Of a DNA stretch of 56,316 nt, positions 7,783 to 15,267 are shown in pieces. The position numbers and the translations under genes are program-made. The DNA is taken from the NCBI GenBank assembly GCA_021300015.1, contig JAJTFB010000027.1, forward strand, positions 1-56,316, given 5' to 3'. Positions within the stretch are counted from its first letter, which is position 1. Each line of letters starts with the position of its first letter. A model generated the notes under the pieces. The model ran no database searches, had not been told where the DNA came from, and saw only the letters and a list, made by a program, of their open reading frames with translations. The DNA comes from Pirellula sp. (lineage in GTDB: Bacteria > Planctomycetota > Planctomycetia > Pirellulales > Pirellulaceae).

Positions 7783-9327
7783 TCACTGAACGAGGAAAAT
7801 CGATCGTCCGATGGCTTGACTGTCCGTAGCGGGCGCTCGGATCTCGATCGAACTCCCGCCCAAAATATTCAAGCTTGAAACCACACATTTTGTACCAAGA
7901 ACACTCGTCCCGGAGATCCGCAGCGGCATCCATTTGCCATAGAAGACCCCTGATAGGTTCGGTTGGTTGGTATTCCCCGTAATGACCATGTACTGCTGGT
8001 TGTGTCGGCGTTGATAGAACGTCATCCCATTGAACTCCGAGGCCACTGCTTTGGCTCCCGGGTAAAGCGACGCATAGTCGTACTTCAGCGTATCGATCGG
8101 GTTGAATCGAAGCGATGCGACGAGCCAGATCGGCCCAAAGGTCGTCGAGGCCACCGCCGGTGGCGTCATCGCTGCGTCGTCGCGATCAGGGGCTCCTGTG
8201 TTCGCATCGTAGTTTGCTCCCGTCGAATAGAACATCAAACCGTCACCAACGACATTTCCACCCGTGATTCGAATGACCTCAGGGGACGCCACACGCGCAG
8301 TGACCACGTAAATCCCAGGAACAAAGTAGACCCTACCTCCTGAAATCCAAATACGCGTATAAACACCAGGATGAAGAATGATGTCCCCAGCACTTGCTGT
8401 ATAAAGTCCACCGGCGATGACCTCATTGTTCATGGCCACTCGATTCAGACCTGAGGTATCGTAGGCAAGCCCGTTGACGGAGGTACTTGTCACGGTGACC
8501 GATCCTCGAAATCGGTTATCGACCCCGTTGCTGGCACTCGGAGTGGCCAGCGAAAGGAATGGGTCGGCAAAGGGAGGAACCTTGGTTCGCACCGGCGAGA
8601 TGGCGTCCAGAACGCGAGGTTTGATCCCCGTGGGGTTGTCAACCCCGCCGACACTGTCGGCCACATCAGCAAAAATCCCAAAGTTTGAAGTTGGTAGTCC
8701 TACGGAGATCGCCGTGGAACTGTTGCCGTTGCCGATAGGATTGCCGTATTGGTCCAAGCCTCCTCCCTCGGAATTGACCATGATTCGACCGTGCACGCGC
8801 AGCGACGAGGTACTGCTGACAGCCAAACCAGGATGGGCTTGGGGATTGAGGGTCAAGAGACTCGGCTCAGGAATGAACATCTCATCCCCGGCAACGCTCT
8901 GGGCGGTCACCTCCATCGATGGGCTGCTGAACCAAGACCGACGGAGCATCCAAGTCCCGATTTCCCGTCGAGCGGTGACCTGGATGTAACCGGGGAGTCC
9001 AGCATACTCGCCGTTCGTCGGAGGGGTCTGTATATCTGCAAGCCTCGAATCGGTTGGATTCAAAATGGTCAGATAAGTCAGTGCGGTATTTCTGGCGCTG
9101 TTGGGCGATCGTGTCGAACCGAGCTTCCGAGCCCCGGCAAGTGCCGCCGCATCGGCAATGTTCTGGCATCGCCTCCAACCATAGTTGATCAACGCCAAAT
9201 CGTGGATCAACGCCAAAAAACCAAGAAAGAGCGTCATGCTCAATGCGAACAACACGAGATAAGCACCCCGGCGATTTGCCGTTTTTTTACACGACTTTTT
9301 CGGTCCGCAACGAGAGGCTCGCGCCAT
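7783..9327 (-). CDS. tadG: TadG-like pilus assembly protein
   Basis: A 514-residue protein with a basic N-terminus, one membrane segment (residues 19-44, RRGAYLVLFALSMTLFLGFL) and the TadG N-terminal pattern CQNIADAAALAGARKLG just after it. The long remainder (about residues 150-514) is rich in Gly, Ser, Thr and Asn with strand-like repeats, and should lie outside the inner membrane. TadG proteins anchor or stabilise the Flp fibre. It lies 18 bases after a TadE-like gene and 5 bases before the peptidase gene. The C-terminal part does not show the von Willebrand-type domain of many TadG proteins. Confidence 0.85.
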   Translation of the reverse strand: MARASRCGPKKSCKKTANRRGAYLVLFALSMTLFLGFLALIHDLALINYGWRRCQNIADAAALAGARKLGSTRSPNSARNTALTYLTILNPTDSRLADIQTPPTNGEYAGLPGYIQVTARREIGTWMLRRSWFSSPSMEVTAQSVAGDEMFIPEPSLLTLNPQAHPGLAVSSTSSLRVHGRIMVNSEGGGLDQYGNPIGNGNSSTAISVGLPTSNFGIFADVADSVGGVDNPTGIKPRVLDAISPVRTKVPPFADPFLSLATPSASNGVDNRFRGSVTVTSTSVNGLAYDTSGLNRVAMNNEVIAGGLYTASAGDIILHPGVYTRIWISGGRVYFVPGIYVVTARVASPEVIRITGGNVVGDGLMFYSTGANYDANTGAPDRDDAAMTPPAVASTTFGPIWLVASLRFNPIDTLKYDYASLYPGAKAVASEFNGMTFYQRRHNQQYMVITGNTNQPNLSGVFYGKWMPLRISGTSVLGTKCVVSSLNILGGSSIEIRAPATDSQAIGRSIFLVQ

Positions 9328-9345
9328 AGGAACAATACCGTGAAT

Positions 9346-9822
9346 CTAATGCATGATGGTGAACGTGACGCTCGCCGACGCTTTTGACAAGCGGCTTTTT
9401 AAATCCGGCGAGCCACCGATTTCGACATCGAACGGATCCGACAGGTTGAAGGACGCGATGGTCACTTCGACTCGATCTCCTCGGGATGCATCGTTCCCCC
9501 CATCGGGCCATCTCATTCGATAGTAGATATCCGTCGCTTGGCCATCACTGAACTTGTTGGCAAGCAACGTACCGATGAGACTGCCATCCCCGAGGGAACC
9601 TTGAATCGAACCAGGCCCCCAACTCCCTATTCGGTCGGCAGACTGTCCATGAACGATCGCTTGGCGAGCAAGGTATTTGGCCATCAAGGTGAACTGATGC
9701 TTCTGAAAAATGCTTACTCCACCTATGACGACCGCTGAAATAATGGTCAGGTAGATCGGAATCACGAGTGCGAACTCGAGTGTCGTGGCACCGTTGCGTG
9801 AAGAAAAATTAGTTCGCGCCAT
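9346..9822 (-). CDS. tadE: TadE-like pseudopilin, second copy
   Basis: A 158-residue pseudopilin. The N-terminus, RNGATTLEFALVIPIYLTII, has the TadE pattern: a basic n-region, Gly at the cleavage point, Glu at +5, then a hydrophobic helix. After residue 35 the protein is soluble and periplasmic. The start codon lies inside the end of the preceding TadE-like gene (14-base overlap), indicating translational coupling. TadE pseudopilins are processed by the same peptidase as Flp. Confidence 0.85.
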   Translation of the reverse strand: MARTNFSSRNGATTLEFALVIPIYLTIISAVVIGGVSIFQKHQFTLMAKYLARQAIVHGQSADRIGSWGPGSIQGSLGDGSLIGTLLANKFSDGQATDIYYRMRWPDGGNDASRGDRVEVTIASFNLSDPFDVEIGGSPDLKSRLSKASASVTFTIMH

Positions 9823-10285
9823 AAACGGTCACCTCGTGGACGATGATCGACTGCGCCGAGAGGACCAACCACGGCACATAAGCTTCGTAGGGATACTCAA
9901 CGCGGATGAAAATACGTCGCTCGTCCTGGCTGACTTGCACCATGTCGGCAACTGGGATGATCAGATCCGAGGGCTCGATCCAAGGTGATCCCACAAGCGA
10001 TCCCCTCGCAGAATCTTCAAGCCCCTGTTGCCACATCTCCATCGAATCGGAGTCAACAGGTACCATCGATGCGTAGCGACTTGCCGCACCGGCTGCATCC
10101 GAAACTAAAAAATGAAGAAAGGTTGTTTTGGAAAGGTCCAAGACCGCAACCGACAACAACATCATCAACGGCAGGGTTACGGCGAACTCAAAGAGCACAG
10201 AACCTCCGCGTGATGCAACCAAACGAGCCTGCTTTCGCGAATCCCCATGCGTGAACGTTCCCGCCAGAGGGCTTGGATATCTCAT
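9809..10285 (-). CDS. tadE: TadE-like pseudopilin, first copy
   Basis: A 158-residue protein with a 28-residue leader ending in RGGSVLFEFAVTLPLMMLLS, again Gly, then Glu at +5, then a hydrophobic helix, as in TadE pseudopilins. The C-terminal part is periplasmic. The start at 10285 overlaps the tadC stop in ATGA. A reading frame continuing far upstream lies inside tadC on the same strand and has no coding character. The two TadE-like proteins have the same length but differ in sequence, so they are probably separate subunits, TadE and TadF-like. Confidence 0.85.
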   Translation of the reverse strand: MRYPSPLAGTFTHGDSRKQARLVASRGGSVLFEFAVTLPLMMLLSVAVLDLSKTTFLHFLVSDAAGAASRYASMVPVDSDSMEMWQQGLEDSARGSLVGSPWIEPSDLIIPVADMVQVSQDERRIFIRVEYPYEAYVPWLVLSAQSIIVHEVTVYGAN

Positions 10286-11157
10286 GTTTTCCCCAAACCT
10301 CGCATGATCATGATCACTGCGGGTCCCATCGTGACTAGAAAAAGTGCTGGAAGAATGCAAAGGACCGTAGGTATGAGTATTTTCGCGACGGATTGCTGCG
10401 CATGCGCCTCGGCGATGAACATTCGCTTCTGCCTCATCGTCGCGGCGAATACCTCCATCGCATCGACCAAGCTTGAACCGTACTTTTCGGCCTGCACCAT
10501 CACCGATGACATGCTCCGTAACTCCTCGATATCGAATCGATCGGCCAAGGCCCTCATCGACTCTCCAACACTGCGCCCCAAGAGGGTTTCCCGGTTGACA
10601 ATCGCAAGCTCCGTCGCAAGCCCCGGATGCGCACCGGCTAACTCTTGAGATACCTTTGACAATGCAGCCGGCAGGCTCATGCCTGCCTCCAAGCAAATAC
10701 TCAGAACATCCAATGCATCGGGTATGGCCCGACGAATACGCAATTGCCGCTGCCTTTTGATACGATCAAGAACGAACGAAGGGCCGATCATCCCAGCGAT
10801 ACCTAATCCAAGAGCGATCGATGCAGTCCATTGGATCGACATCGATGTCAGATAGGTGACCAGCATCGCTACTGAAAGCGGAATGCACAGCGATAAGACT
10901 TTTGCGATCGACATCCAGAGCAGTGCGTTTTTTCCATAAAATCCGGCATGAACAAGACGTTTCCGCAGTTGCGCACTTTCCTGTTTTGGTCCAGGTTGCT
11001 TTCGCAAATCCTTGAGCGATTGCCGCTCGATCCCACCGGTTGGAACTTTGGAAGCTTGATTCGTATCCTTACCGGCTTTCGAAGGAACTAGAAAATACAA
11101 GCCACCGGTGATCATCACCATAACGGCCGAAATGACGAAAAGTGTTGTGGCATCCAT
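10282..11157 (-). CDS. tadC: TadC inner-membrane platform protein
   Basis: A 291-residue type II secretion F-domain protein. An N-terminal membrane segment lies at residues 5-24 and two more near 80-130. The cytoplasmic F domain at 140-250 contains IRRAIPDALDVLSICLEAGM and LADRFDIEELRSMSSVMVQA. A final membrane helix lies near residues 262-285. With TadB it should form the inner-membrane platform on which the ATPase acts. It starts 12 bases after the tadB stop and overlaps the next gene by 4 bases. Confidence 0.92.
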   Translation of the reverse strand: MDATTLFVISAVMVMITGGLYFLVPSKAGKDTNQASKVPTGGIERQSLKDLRKQPGPKQESAQLRKRLVHAGFYGKNALLWMSIAKVLSLCIPLSVAMLVTYLTSMSIQWTASIALGLGIAGMIGPSFVLDRIKRQRQLRIRRAIPDALDVLSICLEAGMSLPAALSKVSQELAGAHPGLATELAIVNRETLLGRSVGESMRALADRFDIEELRSMSSVMVQAEKYGSSLVDAMEVFAATMRQKRMFIAEAHAQQSVAKILIPTVLCILPALFLVTMGPAVIMIMRGLGKT

Positions 11158-11169
11158 CAGGCACCCCTA

Positions 11170-12138
11170 CTATTGATCAAAGTTGATAATACGCTGCATC
11201 CACAGGACTCCAACCCCCATCCACAAAATCATCCCCGCTACGACCGATTTATAGTCGAGCAACGGCAGGATATAGGTTGGATTTACCACACTGATCATCG
11301 CTGCGAGTCCAAAGGGTAGCGCTACTAGCATATAGGCCTGCATCCTACCTTCGGCGGTCATCGCCATGACCTTGTCCTGCATCTTATCGCGCTCGCGTAT
11401 CACCACCGAGAGCTTTTCAAGCAGTAGGGATAGGTTTCCCCCAGAGGATGCATTGATCGTCAATGCGACGACAAAAATTTTGATTTCCAGGATTCCCGTT
11501 CGTTTCGCAAGTTCCTTGAGGGATGCCTCAGGGGTTAGACCCAGATTCTGCTGCTCCCAGCAGTATGCAAACTCCTCGGCTAATGGGGACGAAACCTCAT
11601 CGGAAATCGCACGCATCGCCTGACCGATGGTTTGCCCCGATCGTAACCCTCGGGAAATCATTTGGTAAGCGTCCGGCAACTGCTTAAGCAGTCTCTTTTG
11701 CCTGAGCTTGCGTTTATGAAACACCCAGCGGATTGGGGCTACCCCTAAAACCACTGCCACGGGGATTCCAAAAAGGGGCTTGCCCGTCAAAAACATGGTC
11801 AACCCGGCACCAAAAATCGCCAAGCAAACCGCGAGGATTAAAATAGCCTCTGGTCCAATACCTGCAATTCCGGATTGCAAAACAACCAGTTGCCAACGGC
11901 TCAGCAGGCCGCCTTGTTCCGTTCCCCGAATGGACGGTTGTGCAGCGATCCGGTACTGCGTTTCACTTTTTTTCCATTCGGCCCGCGCTCGCTCGGCGCT
12001 GCGCAGCCTCAACTCTTCCCGCACTCGGATGGCCTGATGCTTGCGACGATCCTCGATGACATCGGCCACAAGCAAATTCAGCCCAGAGACAAAGGCAAAC
12101 CCAGCAAAAAAAGCAAGCGAAATATAGAGATAGAGCAT
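11170..12138 (-). CDS. tadB: TadB inner-membrane platform protein
   Basis: A 322-residue partner of TadC with the same type II secretion F domain, here near residues 150-270 (LLKQLPDAYQMISRGLRSGQ and AKRTGILEIKIFVVALTINA). Membrane segments lie near residues 3-22, 88-130 and 270-320. I chose the ATG at 12138: AAAGGAAGG precedes it at a normal distance and it begins 2 bases after the cpaF stop. The frame can be extended 7 codons to a TTG, but that would bury the ribosome binding site. Confidence 0.92.
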   Translation of the reverse strand: MLYLYISLAFFAGFAFVSGLNLLVADVIEDRRKHQAIRVREELRLRSAERARAEWKKSETQYRIAAQPSIRGTEQGGLLSRWQLVVLQSGIAGIGPEAILILAVCLAIFGAGLTMFLTGKPLFGIPVAVVLGVAPIRWVFHKRKLRQKRLLKQLPDAYQMISRGLRSGQTIGQAMRAISDEVSSPLAEEFAYCWEQQNLGLTPEASLKELAKRTGILEIKIFVVALTINASSGGNLSLLLEKLSVVIRERDKMQDKVMAMTAEGRMQAYMLVALPFGLAAMISVVNPTYILPLLDYKSVVAGMILWMGVGVLWMQRIINFDQ

Positions 12139-12140
12139 CC

Positions 12141-13607
12141 CTAAACCCTTCCTTTGCAATCCATCAGCATCCGGGATTGGAAGAGCCCGGGTGGCATTTC
12201 GACACCATAAGCGCTGAGTCGATCCAAATTCACAGGACGAATTCCTGTCGCCCAGAATTGCCCTTTCGTCACCCCATGTTCGTTGAGCCCCATCTGCCGA
12301 AATTCAAAAATATCATGCATGCTGACGATATCACCCTCCATCCCGGTGATCTCGGAGATACGGGTGATTTTCCTTACTCCCCCAGGCAATCGATTGACCT
12401 GCACGACCATATGAACCGCGGAAACAACCTGCTTGCGAATCACCCAAATCGGAAGATCGAATCCGGCCATCCCAACCATCATCTCCAAGCGGCTAATCGC
12501 GTCTCTCGATGTGTTGGCGTGTATCGTTGTTAAACTCCCCTCATGACCGGTATTCATCGCTTGAAGCATGTCCAATGCCTCCGGGCCTCGACACTCGCCG
12601 ATGATGATCCGATCGGGCCGCATCCGAAGTGCATTGCGAACCAAATCCCTCGCTAAAACCGCACCGTTTCCCTCGACATTGGCAACCCGTGTCTCCATCC
12701 TCGCCACATGGGGCTGCTGCAACCTTAATTCCGCGGCGTCCTCAATCGTCGCGACCCGCTCGTTCTCCGGAATATAGCCCGACAAACAATTCAATAGAGT
12801 GGTCTTACCGCTTCCTGTCCCCCCAGAGACCAACATATTGATTCGAGCTTTAACGCAACCAGACAAAAACTCAACCATCTCCTCCGTGATCGATTGATTG
12901 GCGATCAATCGATCCGCAGTCAATGGCTTGGATCCAAACCTTCGAATCGACACCAACGCTCCGTCCAACGCTAGCGGGGCGATCACCGCATTCAATCGAC
13001 TACCGTCGGATAGCCTCGCATCGACCATCGGAGTCGTTTCATCAATCCTGCGTCCAACCTCTGCAACGATCCGTTGAATTATTTGAACCAAATGCTCGTC
13101 ATCGTGAAAAATAATAGGCGTCCTGAGCAACTGACCTTGCCGCTCCACATAAACCGTTTTTGGACCGTTGATCATAATGTCCGATACCAATGGATCCGCA
13201 CGAAGGGCTTCCAAAGGTCCAAGTCCAAATACTTCGTCTAGCACTTCATCGACCAACGTCGATTGACTGACATCAAGCCCCTCTAAATCGGCGTTCCCAC
13301 ACGCTAACTCAGCCTCTCGACGCACCTCCACTCTGAGCGTATCGGTATTCCACTTGGCCATCGATCCGATATCGAGTCCACCGATGACCCGCTGATGCAA
13401 TTGTCGCTTCAAGGCCACAAGTTGTGGGTTTCCCTTCGGCTCCAGCGATTTGAGCCACGCTTGAGGCTCGGCTAAGAAAATCGGTGCAGGGGACTCCACC
13501 GGAGGATTGGTCGCTGGTATCGGTAATGGGGTCGGATCCGGTCTAAGATCAACACGACCCGATGGCAGACCGCGAGTCGGCTTGTTCGGAACCTTGAACC
13601 AATTCAT
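12141..13607 (-). CDS. cpaF: Flp pilus assembly ATPase CpaF/TadA
   Basis: A 488-residue secretion ATPase that powers pilus assembly. Walker A is GGTGSGKTT at residues 262-270, Walker B is RIIIGECRG at 333-341 with Glu338, and the His box GHEGSLTTIHAN is at 354-365. The N-terminal half holds the Asp box VSDIMINGPKTVYVERQG at 141-158. The first 50 residues are Pro-rich and disordered. It lies 26 bases after cpaB and directly before tadB. All key catalytic residues are present. Confidence 0.96.
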   Translation of the reverse strand: MNWFKVPNKPTRGLPSGRVDLRPDPTPLPIPATNPPVESPAPIFLAEPQAWLKSLEPKGNPQLVALKRQLHQRVIGGLDIGSMAKWNTDTLRVEVRREAELACGNADLEGLDVSQSTLVDEVLDEVFGLGPLEALRADPLVSDIMINGPKTVYVERQGQLLRTPIIFHDDEHLVQIIQRIVAEVGRRIDETTPMVDARLSDGSRLNAVIAPLALDGALVSIRRFGSKPLTADRLIANQSITEEMVEFLSGCVKARINMLVSGGTGSGKTTLLNCLSGYIPENERVATIEDAAELRLQQPHVARMETRVANVEGNGAVLARDLVRNALRMRPDRIIIGECRGPEALDMLQAMNTGHEGSLTTIHANTSRDAISRLEMMVGMAGFDLPIWVIRKQVVSAVHMVVQVNRLPGGVRKITRISEITGMEGDIVSMHDIFEFRQMGLNEHGVTKGQFWATGIRPVNLDRLSAYGVEMPPGLFQSRMLMDCKGRV

Positions 13608-13633
13608 AAAAACCCTTCTGCGAAGCCATCGGC

Positions 13634-14617
13634 CTATTTCGATTTGGTACGTATGGGGACAACCCCTGTACGCGAGCCACGAATCGTTCGTATCGCTCCA
13701 AAACGGGGGACCGAACGACCCGTTCCATCCCCATCGGAAATCAACGCTTGCAAATCGGAGATCGTCAAAGACTCCTCGGATTTGGACTCCGATTCAGATG
13801 CCTCAAATTCAGGAGCCTCCGATAAGCCTGAAGCTACCTTGGGATCAACCTCCGGATCGACGCTCAACGCAAACTCCTCACCGCGATCAAAAACCAGTTG
13901 TTGCAGACGATTCGTCGAATCATTCCCCTCAATCACCATTTCGTCCTCCGGATTTCGAAGCGAGAAAGAGAGTACACCCTCGCGCTGCGCTAAACTTAAC
14001 AAGGACGCCTGCTCGGGAGTTACAAGCAACGTAATCGAGGAGGATTTGGGCTCACTTCGGCTAGGCGGAGAGACGGTCGACTTCGAATTCTTACTCTCCA
14101 AAACACGGTCGATCGCGAGCACCTCGATATTCTGCAAAAGAGTCTCGGCAACACCGACCATACCTCGCGACTCCCCCGGCATCGACCGTGTCAACAAAAC
14201 ATCCACATGATCCCCAACATCGAGCAATCCAGATACCCGATCCGCAGGACTGACCGCGGAAATACTTTTCGCTCGCATCCCTGCTGGGATCAACGAGGCG
14301 ATCCCTCCAGTTGCCCTGCTGCTTGTCAATTTGCTGTTCATGACAAACTCTCCTTGGACCATCGCTGCGATCGCAACGCGACCTACAACCTGATCCACGG
14401 AACTTGCCATACCCACATGAACGAAATCCTTTGGAATATCCCTCGACTCCAAATGCTCCAACTCGATCCGAACACCACGGGAAATCGACTTCTTAACAAC
14501 CAACACCTTGGCAACTTCGCTGGCCAACGAATTTGAACGCATTTGCGTTACTCCCGCCGCAGCCAGCAAACCACTGGAGATCGCCAACAGAAAAAACAAC
14601 GAGGTACGCAGAGTCAT
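13634..14617 (-). CDS. cpaB: Flp pilus assembly protein CpaB
   Basis: A 327-residue periplasmic protein. It has an N-terminal membrane anchor (residues 4-24), an SAF-type domain near residues 37-100 (VLVVKKSISRGVRIELEHLE), and an RcpC/CpaB domain to about residue 230 (DRVSGLLDVGDHVDVLLTRS). The C-terminal tail after residue 235 is acidic and Ser-rich, longer than usual. CpaB proteins interact with the secretin. It is the first gene after the flp terminator-like hairpin. Confidence 0.92.
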   Translation of the reverse strand: MTLRTSLFFLLAISSGLLAAAGVTQMRSNSLASEVAKVLVVKKSISRGVRIELEHLESRDIPKDFVHVGMASSVDQVVGRVAIAAMVQGEFVMNSKLTSSRATGGIASLIPAGMRAKSISAVSPADRVSGLLDVGDHVDVLLTRSMPGESRGMVGVAETLLQNIEVLAIDRVLESKNSKSTVSPPSRSEPKSSSITLLVTPEQASLLSLAQREGVLSFSLRNPEDEMVIEGNDSTNRLQQLVFDRGEEFALSVDPEVDPKVASGLSEAPEFEASESESKSEESLTISDLQALISDGDGTGRSVPRFGAIRTIRGSRTGVVPIRTKSK

Positions 14618-14654
14618 ACACCCTCATCGCCGTTAAACACAACTACCGATACAA

Positions 14655-14692
14655 AAGAAGCGCTCGATATTGCGATCCATCGAGCGCTTCTT
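14655..14692 (-). terminator. Hairpin between flp and cpaB, terminator or attenuator
   Basis: AAGAAGCGCTCGAT and ATCGAGCGCTTCTT form a perfect 14-bp stem with a 10-base loop, and on the - strand the stem runs into TTTTGT. It lies 45 bases after flp and 38 before cpaB. As a partial terminator it would leave flp mRNA far more abundant than the downstream assembly genes, which suits a major pilin. Confidence 0.75.
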
Positions 14693-14737
14693 GCATTTCT
14701 ACGATGCAACAAGACAGCATCGAAAAATCAAGAGAAA

Positions 14738-14923
14738 CTACACTCCATTGAGCCCGTCGTCTGCACTTTGGAAAAAGGAATTGATGCTACCACCCAAGGT
14801 CGTGACGGCAGCGATCACCGCGACTGCAACCAACGCGACCAACAATCCATACTCAACCATCGTCGCTCCGCGTTGATCACGAACAAAACGACCGATCAGC
14901 TTTGCAGCAATGCTCTGAAACAT
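14738..14923 (-). CDS. flp: Flp-family type IVb pilin
   Basis: A 61-residue major pilin precursor. The 19-residue leader ends in RDQRG, and cleavage after Gly19 gives the mature start ATMVEYGLLVALVAVAVIAA with Glu at +5 and the Tyr that follows it, the hallmark of Flp pilins. The mature subunit is only about 42 residues. GGAG nine bases upstream supports the start at 14923. A longer frame upstream has no coding character. Transcription probably starts near 15002 from the -24/-12 promoter. The prepilin peptidase is the last gene of the same operon. Confidence 0.92.
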   Translation of the reverse strand: MFQSIAAKLIGRFVRDQRGATMVEYGLLVALVAVAVIAAVTTLGGSINSFFQSADDGLNGV

Positions 14924-15012
14924 AATAAAAACTCCAAAAAAGAAACCTTGAATCGATGCGTCCGCATGGACCAAACGTCCAGCGACCCCCGCATCGAACG
15001 TCACTACTGCAA

Positions 15013-15028
15013 AGCGAAATACGTGCCA
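15013..15028 (-). promoter_or_regulatory. Sigma-54 (-24/-12) promoter of flp
   Basis: The - strand reads TGGCACGTATTTCGCT, against the consensus TGGCACG-N4-TTGCW. The -24 element is perfect, the GG-to-GC spacing is exact, and the -12 element has one mismatch (TCGC for TTGC). The predicted start is near 15002, about 80 bases before the flp start codon. A sigma-54 activator gene lies immediately upstream. Confidence 0.75.
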
Positions 15029-15075
15029 ACTCCTCACCCTAATTTTCACGATTTGATCCATTGTGCATTTTTACG

Positions 15076-15095
15076 TAAGCCAATTTGCTGGCTTA
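15076..15095. promoter_or_regulatory. Dyad upstream of the flp promoter, possible activator site
   Basis: TAAGCCA and TGGCTTA are separated by 6 bases. The centre lies about 58 bases upstream of the -24 element, in the range where sigma-54 activators bind. No binding site for this regulator is known, so the role is a guess from position and symmetry. Confidence 0.35.
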
Positions 15096-15167
15096 TTCCC
15101 ATCAAATCGATGGATGAAACGCAAATCAACCTCGCTCGCGAATTATTTCCATTGCTGAACCCAACTT

Positions 15168-15247
15168 AGCTTGAATCATAAAAGCGATTCCAAGCTTGTC
15201 TCGCTGCGTCTACTTGTGAGACCTCTGAGACGTCTTGCCGCAGAGGT
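15168..15247. other. Two imperfect dyads between activator gene and flp promoter
   Basis: Dyad one is 15168-15196, where AGCTTGAATC pairs with GATTCCAAGCT with one extra base. Dyad two is 15221-15247, where ACCTCTG pairs with CAGAGGT. Both lie just beyond the activator stop codon, so they may help end its transcript, though neither is followed by a clear T-run. They could also be distal activator sites. Confidence 0.35.
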
Positions 15248-15267
15248 TCAGTCGCAATCTAGGATTG

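Noticed and set aside
10286-10696. Long upstream extension of the first TadE-like frame
   Set aside because: It lies inside tadC in another frame. The ATG at 10285 gives the normal TadE leader and couples to the tadC stop.
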